64,000 bases of DNA. It comes from B30-G6 sp963701385. GTDB taxonomy: Bacteria > Desulfobacterota > Desulfobacteria > Desulfobacterales > B30-G6. This document shows, piece by piece, positions 52,062-60,181 of this stretch. The notes under the pieces were generated by a model. That model saw only the letters and a program-made list of their open reading frames with translations. It had not been told where the DNA came from and did not search any database. The stretch lies in the NCBI GenBank assembly GCA_963701385.1, contig CAVOZW010000014.1, positions 62,001 to 126,000 of the forward strand, in the 5' to 3' direction. Made by a program: the position numbers and the translations under genes. Position 1 is the first letter of the stretch. Each line of letters starts with the position of its first letter.

Positions 52062-52682
52062 ATGATCGGATATATCGAAGGCACACTCATGCGTAAGGAT
52101 GAAGATCATATCCTGCTCCTGGCCAATCATATCGGGTATGAAATACTTCTTCCGGCAGTGGTCATGCGATCGTTGAATGATTCCCAGGTGGGAGACGCGA
52201 TTTCACTCTACATTTACCACCAACAGACGGAACGTCTACCGAAACCGATATTGATCGGCTTCAACCTGGAAGTGGAAAAAGAGTTTTTTCAGCACTTCAT
52301 TTCTGTGGAAGATATCGGTCCTCTCAAAGCGGCCAGGGCGCTTACCCGGCCGATTCGAGAAATTGCGAGTGCCATCGAATCAAAGGATGTCGGCCGACTC
52401 AAAGAACTGAAGGGAATCGGTGTTCGCACCGCCCAGAAAATTGTCGCCACCTTAGAGGGAAAGATGGGCAAATTCGCCCTGCTGCGCGAAGACGAGAGAC
52501 AGGAGCTGATCGAAATTAAAGACCTGGAACAACAGGTCATCGATGTGCTCGTTACACAGTTGGGACACAGAATGACGGATGCCAGAGCAATGGTCGCCCG
52601 GGCGATCGAAATGGGTTCAGCATATACAACGGCCGAGGAATTGTTCGATGCCGTGTACCAGGTTCAGAAGAACAACCCATAA
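52062..52682 (+). CDS. ruvA: Holliday junction branch migration protein RuvA
   Basis: 206 residues. N-terminal OB fold (MIGYIEGTLMRKDEDHILLL), double HhH (VEDIGPLKAARALTRPIRE, LKELKGIGVRTAQKIVATLE) and a C-terminal RuvB-binding domain. Holds the junction for RuvB. Confidence 0.96.
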   Translation: MIGYIEGTLMRKDEDHILLLANHIGYEILLPAVVMRSLNDSQVGDAISLYIYHQQTERLPKPILIGFNLEVEKEFFQHFISVEDIGPLKAARALTRPIREIASAIESKDVGRLKELKGIGVRTAQKIVATLEGKMGKFALLREDERQELIEIKDLEQQVIDVLVTQLGHRMTDARAMVARAIEMGSAYTTAEELFDAVYQVQKNNP

Positions 52683-52714
52683 AATCCTTTTGGAGGCTGC
52701 AGATTGTAGCACAG

Positions 52715-53773
52715 ATGGCACGAATTATGGCAGACAATTTCAAAAGTGGTACCCTAGGACCGCAGGAGATCGTTAGCGGTGACTGCCTTCCTTGCGATGA
52801 TGATAATGACATATTGTCACTTCGGCCGGGCAGGCTTTCCGAATATATCGGCCAGGCTGAGATTGTAGAAACATTGAAGATCGCCATCGAGGCGGCTACC
52901 CGGCGCCGGGAACCCATCGACCATGTTCTGTTCCACGGTCCTCCCGGGCTTGGAAAGACAACCCTCGCACACATCATTGCCAACGAGATGGGGGGCAAAC
53001 TGACCACGACATCGGGACCGGCCCTTGAAAAAGGGGGTGACCTCATCGGTATGCTGACCCATCTCGAAGAAGGCGATATCATTTTCATCGACGAGATCCA
53101 CCGTATGCCCAAGGCGGTCGAGGAGTTGCTCTACCCGGCCATGGAGGATTTTGCCATTGATTTTGTTTTTGACAAGGGCATCCATGCCAGGAGCCATCGA
53201 TACCGTCTGAATCGATTTACTATCGTGGGTGCTACAACACGTGCGGGACTTCTCTCCTCTCCGCTCAGGGATCGTTTTGGCATCTTCCGCAATCTTGATT
53301 TCTATGATCAACGCGAATTGGTTCAGATTTCAACACGATCAGCAAAGCTGTTGAATATCCAAATGGATAAAGCCGCCGCCAAGGAACTCTCCAAACGATC
53401 CAGGGGAACACCCAGAATTGTCAACCGCCTTCTCAAGCGTGTCAGGGATTATGCCCAGGTAAGGGCTGACGGTGTTATCACCTTGGATACCGTCGAGGCG
53501 GCTTTGTCTTTAGAGGGGGTCGATGCCAAAGGATTGACAAAGCTGGACCGCAAATACTTAAAGACGATTATTGATTTTTACCACGGGGGGCCTGTCGGTA
53601 TTGAGGCCATTGCCGCAACCCTCCAGGAGGAAAGCGATACCCTGGTGGATGTGGTGGAGCCATTTCTTCTTAAAACAGGATTGCTCATCAGAACCTCATC
53701 GGGTCGTAAGGCTTCGGAAGCCGCCTTCCGGCATCTGGGGCTCGCGGTCGATCAGCAGCAGACGCTTTTCTAG
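52715..53773 (+). CDS. ruvB: Holliday junction branch migration ATPase RuvB
   Basis: 352 residues. Walker A FHGPPGLGKTTLAHI, Walker B IIFIDEIHRM, sensor GATTRAGLLSSPLRDRFG, and the C-terminal winged helix. Start ATG 52715 or 52727; neither has a good ribosome site. A GGAGG at about 52691 is rather far. Confidence 0.96.
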   Translation: MARIMADNFKSGTLGPQEIVSGDCLPCDDDNDILSLRPGRLSEYIGQAEIVETLKIAIEAATRRREPIDHVLFHGPPGLGKTTLAHIIANEMGGKLTTTSGPALEKGGDLIGMLTHLEEGDIIFIDEIHRMPKAVEELLYPAMEDFAIDFVFDKGIHARSHRYRLNRFTIVGATTRAGLLSSPLRDRFGIFRNLDFYDQRELVQISTRSAKLLNIQMDKAAAKELSKRSRGTPRIVNRLLKRVRDYAQVRADGVITLDTVEAALSLEGVDAKGLTKLDRKYLKTIIDFYHGGPVGIEAIAATLQEESDTLVDVVEPFLLKTGLLIRTSSGRKASEAAFRHLGLAVDQQQTLF

Positions 53774-53840
53774 TATCTATCGTAAAGCCGCCCAAGTCGA
53801 CTTTTCGGAATACGGTTATCTATGAAGGCTTTATGTTTAC

Positions 53841-54710
53841 ATGAAACAATCTAACAACGCACATCCTTCCTACAGGGAAGCCCGTTGGCATCTCTTGAGG
53901 GTTGAGAAAAACGGCAAATTGAGGCCTCTGGTTCATTTCCGAGGATGGGTGATACTTTTGGTGGGTTTGATCCTCAGCATGACGGTTGCCGTTGCGTGGC
54001 TGCTGGTTGCGTGGCTGGATGCCAGGGCGGCGCTGGTGACATCTCAGGAGACGGTTACCATTCAGGAGCGTAGCATCGAATCGATGCGTGATGAAAAAGA
54101 CAACGCCCTGGCCCGTCTGGCCATTGCAGAGTTCAAACTGAAAGCCCTTGACTCCGAACCTGCAATGAAAAAACAGCTTGAATCCCCGGCCTCGAAAAAC
54201 GGCCAGCAGACATTGGCCAAGTCCTTGCCCGGCAAGGGCAACACCGCCGAAGCAACCCCAGATAATGCACCTGCCAAAACCATCTCCGCATTCGGAGCTG
54301 CTCCGGCCGTCGGCGACACGGACTCGTATGCCGTCATCGAAAAAGTGGTCGCGGACAACCTGTTTGTCTGTACCAGCCCTGAAAACTCACTGCTGGACAT
54401 CGCCTTCAAGGTTATCAACATGGGGACACGCAAACAGCCCGTATCCGGGCGTGCCTTCATTATCCTGAAAGATGCCTATGCCCAGCAAGACCAATGGCTG
54501 GTGTTGCCCAGTGCCATGCTGATCGATAAAAGACCTGTTCAATCCAGCGGGCAGCGATTCCAAATATACAATTACAGAACCATTAAATTCCAGGTGGCGC
54601 ACGAAAATCCCGCCCTGTTCGTGCAGGCGACCATCTTTATCTACAAGGACTCGGGTGAGTTGATATTCGAGAGAGATTTTAATCTGGAGCCCGTTGATGT
54701 GTGTCCCTAG
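53841..54710 (+). CDS. Membrane coiled-coil protein of unknown function
   Basis: 289 residues. Basic N terminus, one membrane helix (GWVILLVGLILSMTVAVAWL, about residues 35-54) and a coiled coil (about 60-105, TIQERSIESMRDEKDNALAR). Then a Pro/Ala/Lys linker and a C-terminal periplasmic domain with ENSLLDIAFKVINMGTRKQP and FQVAHENPALFVQATIFIYK. I do not recognise the family. It lies between ruvB and the bactofilin gene, so it may belong with the cell-shape scaffold, but that is inference. Confidence 0.7.
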   Translation: MKQSNNAHPSYREARWHLLRVEKNGKLRPLVHFRGWVILLVGLILSMTVAVAWLLVAWLDARAALVTSQETVTIQERSIESMRDEKDNALARLAIAEFKLKALDSEPAMKKQLESPASKNGQQTLAKSLPGKGNTAEATPDNAPAKTISAFGAAPAVGDTDSYAVIEKVVADNLFVCTSPENSLLDIAFKVINMGTRKQPVSGRAFIILKDAYAQQDQWLVLPSAMLIDKRPVQSSGQRFQIYNYRTIKFQVAHENPALFVQATIFIYKDSGELIFERDFNLEPVDVCP

Positions 54711-54890
54711 CCCGAACATTTCATGAAACTTGACGAGCAATTTATTATTTGCTCTTTTATGTCGGAAGATTTTCATGATGTGGCAAGTCAATCAGAGCGG
54801 AACCGTTCGTTCTAAAGGAAGGACCCGCTATTTACTCGTCAAGTTGCTCCCACCGAGGTGTGAAATTTTCGGGTTAAACGGAGATAAACA

Positions 54891-55232
54891 TTGCAGCATC
54901 CGTCAAAGAAACTGTCCATCGTCGAAAAAGGATTGACCATCGATGGCTCGGTAACCTTCAAGGGGCAGCTGATTATCGATGGCACGGTCAAGGGTACCCT
55001 TGTGGGCGATCACATTGTTATCACCGAGACAGGTGTGGTCATGGCAGAAACCTGGACCTCTTTTATCACCATCGGCGGCGTTTTCAAAGGGCGGCTTACC
55101 ATAGCGGGTAAATTGGTTGTCCTTTCCACCGGTTCCTGTTCCGGGATTGTCGAGTGCCAAGACATGGAACTGAAACCGGGGGGCGTTTTGAATGCGGAAA
55201 TACGGTGTAAGCAGGTCCGGACCTCTGTTTAG
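54891..55232 (+). CDS. Bactofilin
   Basis: 113-residue polymer-forming cytoskeletal protein. Beta-helix pattern: LTIDGSVTFKGQLIIDGTVK, ITETGVVMAETWTSFITIGG, LTIAGKLVVLSTGSCSGIVE. The start is TTG 54891 with GGAG eight bases upstream. Bactofilins make filaments that guide cell-wall enzymes, stalks or pili. The stop codon is part of the inverted repeat at 55228-55328. Confidence 0.93.
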   Translation: MQHPSKKLSIVEKGLTIDGSVTFKGQLIIDGTVKGTLVGDHIVITETGVVMAETWTSFITIGGVFKGRLTIAGKLVVLSTGSCSGIVECQDMELKPGGVLNAEIRCKQVRTSV

Positions 55233-55328
55233 AGCGTTTGTCATAATAACGTTCCGATAGCGGCAGTTTTTTGAGTCCGCGATGGATTATAAATGACATC
55301 TAATATGGCCTGATCCAAACGCTCTAAA
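55228..55328. repeat. Inverted-repeat element over the bactofilin stop codon
   Basis: Perfect 13-base ends TTTAGAGCGTTTG / CAAACGCTCTAAA, 101 bases in all. The TAG stop of the bactofilin gene is in the left end. No gene inside. It has the look of a short non-autonomous element. Confidence 0.6.
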
Positions 55329-55405
55329 ATCAAGACATTGATCGTTCTTTGAAATGAAGCAGTTGTGCCATATTCTTCAATATGGCATATCGTTCCGCAA
55401 AAGTC

Positions 55406-55423
55406 TAGATCAACTCTTTTGGA
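55406..55423 (+). repeat. 18-base dispersed repeat, copy 2
   Basis: TAGATCAACTCTTTTGGA, identical to 32534-32551. Confidence 0.6.
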
Positions 55424-55458
55424 TATTCCACCTCATTCATGGGCGTGAAATTTCTGGG

Positions 55459-56250
55459 CTAATCATGGTGTGAAAAGGAAAACGTGGCCACAACCGGGAA
55501 ATGGTCGGAATAATAGGCTCCCTGCACATGATCCTTGACAACCATGGCGTTTTCTGGGCTGATGCCCCTTGTATGGAGGATCCAGTCGATACAATCCTGG
55601 CCGGGTTTTCCTGAAAATCCATGCTGGGTTCCGCCGGGTGTGTCGTCAAAGACATTGTGAAAGGAAATACCCTGACCTTCCTTGGTGACAAGGTCACCTG
55701 TAAATATCCGGTAATGCTGCGAATCAAAGGGCGCGTTGAAATCACCCATCAGGACTGCTGGGACAGGATCGGAGCGTAGTATGAGACGTTTCATGATGAG
55801 TCTGGCGCTGAATGCCTGAACGGATGATGCAAAATCGAAATGGGTGTTGATACAGGTCAGTTTGCGGGACATCCTCTGGAATGTGCCGATGGTGCATTGT
55901 CTGGGCCATCGGCTCTTGCGTGAACGACTCGGTATATCAGGTGTTTCGCTCAGGTAGAAATGGGCTGTGTTTTGTACATGCCAGTCTTTGCGGAATAAAA
56001 TGATATTATTCTGCCAGAAAGAGGGCGCGGGCTGTCGACACCCGATCAGACAATAATCTTTGAGAATAGATGCAAGGTCAGCTGCTTGAAACCCATTGAC
56101 CTCCTGGCAGGCGATAAAATCCACCGGATATGCTCGAAACAAACCCGACATCAGCTTTTTGCGATGTCTCCAGGCATTGGGTCCATCCTTGGCCAGACCG
56201 AAACGAAGGTTGAGGGTCATCACCGAAAAGCGATCGAGGTTCGTTTTCAT
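55459..56250 (-). CDS. Endonuclease/exonuclease/phosphatase family protein
   Basis: 263 residues from ATG 56250, no signal peptide. Motifs of the EEP fold: FSVMTLNLRFG (Asn), DFIACQEVNGFQ (Glu metal ligand), INTHFD, VLMGDFNAPFDS (Asp and Asn), DWILHTRG and SDHFPVVATF (His). Substrate could be nucleic acid, phospholipid or sugar phosphate; cannot tell. An upstream TTG at 56289 gives a longer form but lacks a ribosome site. Confidence 0.85.
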   Translation of the reverse strand: MKTNLDRFSVMTLNLRFGLAKDGPNAWRHRKKLMSGLFRAYPVDFIACQEVNGFQAADLASILKDYCLIGCRQPAPSFWQNNIILFRKDWHVQNTAHFYLSETPDIPSRSRKSRWPRQCTIGTFQRMSRKLTCINTHFDFASSVQAFSARLIMKRLILRSDPVPAVLMGDFNAPFDSQHYRIFTGDLVTKEGQGISFHNVFDDTPGGTQHGFSGKPGQDCIDWILHTRGISPENAMVVKDHVQGAYYSDHFPVVATFSFSHHD

Positions 56251-56322
56251 GATGGGTTGGATATTAGGGAAAAATTGAGGGTGTGTCAAATAATTAGAAG
56301 GGTCTAAGGGTTGGCGAGTCTC

Positions 56323-56344
56323 GGGTTATTGGGTTTATTGGGTT
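56323..56344 (-). repeat. AACCCAATA short tandem repeat, locus 2
   Basis: Plus strand GGGTTATTGGGTTTATTGGGTT; on the minus strand this is AACCCAATA-type repeats like 62837-62900. Intergenic. Confidence 0.65.
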
Positions 56345-56373
56345 CTCGAACCCTGATTTATTGAAATTTTTGC

Positions 56374-56402
56374 TTGACATCATGGTATATATGACTTAAT
56401 TA
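56374..56402 (+). promoter_or_regulatory. Possible promoter of rplM-rpsI
   Basis: Perfect TTGACA at 56374-56379, with TAATTA 17 bases downstream as a weak -10. About 75 bases before the rplM GTG. Confidence 0.4.
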
Positions 56403-56475
56403 TCTCTTTTTATTTTGAAAGTTTTCGTGAAGACGCCAAGCATTGCAGAATGGCGATGTCGCAGGGAGAATTGAA

Positions 56476-56913
56476 GTGAAAAAGTACACCTACAGTGCAA
56501 AAAAAGAGGACACCGTCGACAAGTGGTGGCTTGTGGATGCAGAGGGGCAGGTTCTTGGCCGATTGGCGTCTTCCATCGCAGCGCGTTTGAGGGGTAAACA
56601 CAACCCGATGTTTACGCCCCATGTGGACACCGGGGATTCGGTTGTGGTTATCAATGCGGAGAAAATTGTGCTCACCGGCAGGAAATGGGATCAGAAAAAC
56701 TACTACCGGCACAGTGGGTATATCGGCGGCCTAACAACCATTACTGCCAAGAAATTGCGCGATGATCGGCCTGAAGACCTGATTCGGTTTGCGGTGAAAG
56801 GAATGTTGCCCAAAAACAGACTGGGCAAGGCGATGATCAAGAAACTGAAAGTATATGCCGGCGATGTGCACCCCCATGAAGCCCAGCAGCCTGAACCCCT
56901 GGCGTTCCAGTGA
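56476..56913 (+). CDS. rplM: 50S ribosomal protein L13
   Basis: 145 residues from GTG 56476, with GGGAG seven bases upstream; this gives the normal length. Seen: KKYTYSAKKEDTVDKWWLVD, GQVLGRLASSIAARLRGK, YRHSGYIGGL and AVKGMLPKNRLGKAM. Paired with rpsI as in nearly all bacteria. Confidence 0.98.
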   Translation: MKKYTYSAKKEDTVDKWWLVDAEGQVLGRLASSIAARLRGKHNPMFTPHVDTGDSVVVINAEKIVLTGRKWDQKNYYRHSGYIGGLTTITAKKLRDDRPEDLIRFAVKGMLPKNRLGKAMIKKLKVYAGDVHPHEAQQPEPLAFQ

Positions 56914-56987
56914 TGCAACAGGCAGCAGGCAATCAATCGGTTTGACAGATCGAATAATCAGTGAATAGACGAGAGTTGAGGAAACCT

Positions 56988-57383
56988 ATGGCAGAAAAAA
57001 ACGTATATTACGCAACCGGCAAACGTAAGACTTCTATCGCTCGGACATGGCTGATGCCGGGTAGCGGTAAAATAACGGTTAATGGTCGGCCCCTTGACGA
57101 TTATTTTAAAGTGGGTACGGCTAAAATTATCATGCAACAGCCCCTGTCACTCACCAATACGCAGGAGACATACGATATCAGGGTGCGCGTGCTGGGCGGT
57201 GGTATTACCGGCCAGGCCGGCGCTATCCGCCACGGAATCACCAAGGCATTGCTCCAGGTGGAGCCGGAATTGAGGCAGGTGCTTAAAAAAGCCGGTTTTA
57301 TTACCCGAGACGCCAGGGTCAAGGAGCGTAAAAAATACGGGCAAAAAGGTGCCAGAGCCCGCTATCAGTTCTCCAAGCGTTAG
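56988..57383 (+). CDS. rpsI: 30S ribosomal protein S9
   Basis: 131 residues from ATG 56988 (TGAGG upstream). YYATGKRKTSIARTWLMPGS, then GGGITGQAGAIRHGITKAL and the C-terminal GARARYQFSKR tail that reaches the P-site tRNA. Confidence 0.98.
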   Translation: MAEKNVYYATGKRKTSIARTWLMPGSGKITVNGRPLDDYFKVGTAKIIMQQPLSLTNTQETYDIRVRVLGGGITGQAGAIRHGITKALLQVEPELRQVLKKAGFITRDARVKERKKYGQKGARARYQFSKR

Positions 57384-57409
57384 AACCTGCCTAGACCCAA
57401 CGACTTTTC

Positions 57410-57460
57410 AAGCCGCCCCATTCCAACACATATTACGATTCGGAATGGGGCGGCTTTTTT
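57410..57460 (+). terminator. Terminator of rplM-rpsI
   Basis: AAGCCGCCCCATTCC / GGAATGGGGCGGCTT, perfect 15-bp stem with a 17-base loop and TTTTTT tail. Confidence 0.93.
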
Positions 57461-57549
57461 AGGGTACTTTCCTGCCCAGAAAAATAATTGCCCCCAAACG
57501 TAATCATGCGGTTTACCTTGACCTGGTCAAGTTTGATGAAATGTCCGGG

Positions 57550-58773
57550 CTAAAGTATTTCTATCTCATCAGGATATGTGGTCAGTTGCTGCAATCCGTC
57601 CGCTGTGACCACATGGGTGTTCTCTATGCCCACCACTCCTTTTGCGGGAAAGACGAGCTTGGGTTCCAGGGCGATGACCATTCCCGTTTCCAGACACATC
57701 TGCTGTCCTTGGGCTAAAAAAGGATATTCGTCCAGCTCCAGGCCCAAACCATGCCCGATAAATCGGATGCGTTCCTTTTCAGCGCCCATAAACGCATCGC
57801 CATAACCACTCCGCTTGACGAATGCGATGGCCATATCGTAGACAGCACCGGCAGGAAGGCCCGGCAACATCTTGTTTTTGAGCATGGCTTGAAGATCCAG
57901 CATGGTTTGATGCGCTTTCAGGAGTTCGTCGTCAAGGCTGCCGAGTGAGAAGATTCGCGTATGATCGGCCAGGTAGCCCTTGTGGGCAAAGACATAGTCG
58001 AGAAGAATAGGTTCATGGCGGACAATTTTTTTAAAACCGGGTCCCTGGGAGAAGGCCGGGCTGATGGCTGCGCCGCCAGTGGGCGAGGCAAGTGCACTGG
58101 GAACGGCCGCGGCAGCCCCGGACATGAGGTGACCGTAAAACATTTCACTGCCCCACAACCGCATGCGCACCATTCCCTGGTGGCCTAGTTTCCGGGCCCT
58201 GGCTTCTATCCTGCCGGCGAGCGCAACTTCGGTGATGCCTTCGCGAAGTTCTTCTTTCATAAAGGCGGCCACCTGGTCTGCCAATGCCGCCGCCTGAATA
58301 ATCCGATCCAACTCAAATGCCGATTTGACAGCCCTGACCATTCGAATATCATGGGACACATCCACGATGCTGGTTTCTTTAAAGAGCGCTCGGTATTTAT
58401 CATACAGATTTACAGGTAGGACATCCAGCTCCATGCCCAGTGTCCGGGGTGGTTTGCAACCATTCGCCTTCAAAATGTCGCCAAGCTGGGACAGACTGGA
58501 AATGGGTAGGACCGTATCCAGGTTCGATTCAGCCAGCGCACGCTGGATACTTTTGCGCACCATGAGAATTGGCTGGGCCTCGACAGGCACGTAGAGGTGT
58601 CCCTGCTGGGTGGTACCGCTAAAGTAGTAAAGGTCACTGCTTTGAACGATTAGGGCTGCGTCAATATTTTTACGGGACAGGCGTTGCTGTAGGGCTGCGA
58701 TACGATTTTTAAGTTCAGAAGCGGGGACATTTTCAGCGGTCTCGAAATGGGTTTCGTTGCGTGGTGTGGTCAT
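57550..58773 (-). CDS. M24 family metallopeptidase (Xaa-Pro aminopeptidase-like)
   Basis: 407 residues from ATG 58773 (GAAAGGAAA upstream). N-terminal creatinase-like domain (IAALQQRLSRKNIDAALIVQ) and C-terminal pita-bread domain with metal ligands in LLDY, LADHTRIF, FIGHGLGLELDEYP, ALEPKL and GIENTH. The substrate may be Xaa-Pro peptides. Close to a peptide ABC transporter on the opposite strand, which would fit peptide use. Confidence 0.88.
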   Translation of the reverse strand: MTTPRNETHFETAENVPASELKNRIAALQQRLSRKNIDAALIVQSSDLYYFSGTTQQGHLYVPVEAQPILMVRKSIQRALAESNLDTVLPISSLSQLGDILKANGCKPPRTLGMELDVLPVNLYDKYRALFKETSIVDVSHDIRMVRAVKSAFELDRIIQAAALADQVAAFMKEELREGITEVALAGRIEARARKLGHQGMVRMRLWGSEMFYGHLMSGAAAAVPSALASPTGGAAISPAFSQGPGFKKIVRHEPILLDYVFAHKGYLADHTRIFSLGSLDDELLKAHQTMLDLQAMLKNKMLPGLPAGAVYDMAIAFVKRSGYGDAFMGAEKERIRFIGHGLGLELDEYPFLAQGQQMCLETGMVIALEPKLVFPAKGVVGIENTHVVTADGLQQLTTYPDEIEIL

Positions 58774-59134
58774 GGTTTCCTTTCGGGTTGGTATCATAAA
58801 ATTGTGCGAAGAGCTTATTCGATTTTGAGGAGGAAAAGCAAGCCACAAGTTAGGTAGATAGGCTGTAGGTTTTTAGAAAGATGAACGCCGAACATCGAAC
58901 GTCCAACATCGAACATCGAATGAACATATATTGAAGACGGTCTCACGGTCGAAGACAAGGATCGTCGGCACGGGGCTTACACGTGCTGCTGTTGTTCACT
59001 ACCGATGTCGGTTTCTTCCGGCGACAAATTCAAAATTGGACGTTGGATGTTCGATGTTGGGCGTTCATTTCTTCCCCGGACGACACCTAACAGCCTATTG
59101 AAAATATCAGCCGCCTAGTGCTGATAAGCAAGAC
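58774..59134. other. Intergenic region holding an inverted-repeat element
   Basis: 361 bases between the M24 peptidase and the divergent ABC operon. About half is the element at 58881-59068. I could not resolve a promoter for the ABC operon. Confidence 0.5.
58881..59068. repeat. Large inverted repeat built from CGAACATC-type units
   Basis: Left arm ATGAACGCCGAACATCGAAC plus GTCCAACATCGAACATCG; the right arm, as complement, is ATGAACGCCCAACATCGAAC plus ATCCAACGTCC. Each arm is itself made of short iterated units (CGAACAT / TCCAACRT). About 188 bases with a GC-rich centre. No gene. Confidence 0.7.
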
Positions 59135-60181
59135 ATGGAGCGAATCGACTATTTCATACGCCGTTTTCTGCTCGTGATCCCCACCTTCATTGGGATTACG
59201 CTGCTCTGTTTCGGTGTCATTCAGTTTGTTCCCGGTGGCCCGGTGGAGCAGGTTATCATGCAGATGCGCGGCGGTGTCGGCGCGTCAGAATCGGGTGGGG
59301 GAGCGGGTGCTGCCACAAGTATTTCGGCGGACCAGCGCAAAGCCATTGAAGTGCATTTCGGGTTCGATCAACCCTTTTACAAACGCTATTGGAAGTGGTT
59401 GGTCACCGATCGTATGGGTATGAAAATGGAATCCTATCGATTCCCCAACAAAACATCGTGGCAGTTGATTCAGGAACGTTTCAAGGTGTCGCTGGTCTTT
59501 GGGATCACCGGTTTTATCCTGTCCTATCTGGTCTGCATCCCGTTGGGTATTTTCAAGGCCTTGCATCACGACCGCTCGTTTGACATTGTTTCGAGTATTG
59601 TCGTTTTTGTGGGATATGCCATTCCACCCTTTGCCTTCGGTATGGTGCTCAAGATGCTTTTTGCCGGCACGGTTGAAGGGCTGTGGGATTTCTTTCCGAT
59701 ATCCGGATTTCATTCAGACAGTTTCGACCAGCTCACCTATTGGGGCAAAACCCAGGATATTTTCCAGCACATGTTCTTGCCGATCCTATGCTACGTGATC
59801 GGTAATTTCGCCGTGCTGACACTGCTGATGAAAAATTCGCTCATAGAACAGATCGGGAAAGATTATATTCGCACGGTTCTGGCCAAAGGCGGCAGTTTTT
59901 CGCGTGCTATTTGGGGACATGCGCTGAGGAATTCCCTGGTCCCCATCGCCACCGGTTTCGGATCCATCCTCACGGTCATGTTTGCCGGTTCCGTCATCAT
60001 TGAGCAGGTCTTTGAAATTCCCGGAATGGGCCGCTTGAGTCTTGAAGCCATTGTCGGGCGAGATTATCCGGTTTTCATGGGGATCCTTTCCATCACCGCC
60101 CTATTAGGGCTCATCGGCAATATCCTGTCCGATTTTTGCTATGTTCTCATCGACCCGAGAATTAATTTTCAAGAGAATTGA
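59135..60181 (+). CDS. yejB: Peptide ABC transporter permease, YejB type
   Basis: 348 residues, six or so membrane helices. N terminus YFIRRFLLVIPTFIGITLL and VIQFVPGGPVEQVIMQMRGG are typical of YejB; the EAA-type loop is near NSLIEQIGKDYIRTVLAKGG; SVIIEQVFEIPGMGRLSLEA. Inner-membrane uptake of oligopeptides; in enterobacteria Yej imports microcin C-like peptides. Ends overlapping the next gene (TTGA). Confidence 0.9.
   Translation: MERIDYFIRRFLLVIPTFIGITLLCFGVIQFVPGGPVEQVIMQMRGGVGASESGGGAGAATSISADQRKAIEVHFGFDQPFYKRYWKWLVTDRMGMKMESYRFPNKTSWQLIQERFKVSLVFGITGFILSYLVCIPLGIFKALHHDRSFDIVSSIVVFVGYAIPPFAFGMVLKMLFAGTVEGLWDFFPISGFHSDSFDQLTYWGKTQDIFQHMFLPILCYVIGNFAVLTLLMKNSLIEQIGKDYIRTVLAKGGSFSRAIWGHALRNSLVPIATGFGSILTVMFAGSVIIEQVFEIPGMGRLSLEAIVGRDYPVFMGILSITALLGLIGNILSDFCYVLIDPRINFQEN

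Noticed and set aside
54730..54936. Small basic open frame just before bactofilin
   Set aside because: Overlaps the bactofilin start and ribosome site in another frame; no similarity features.
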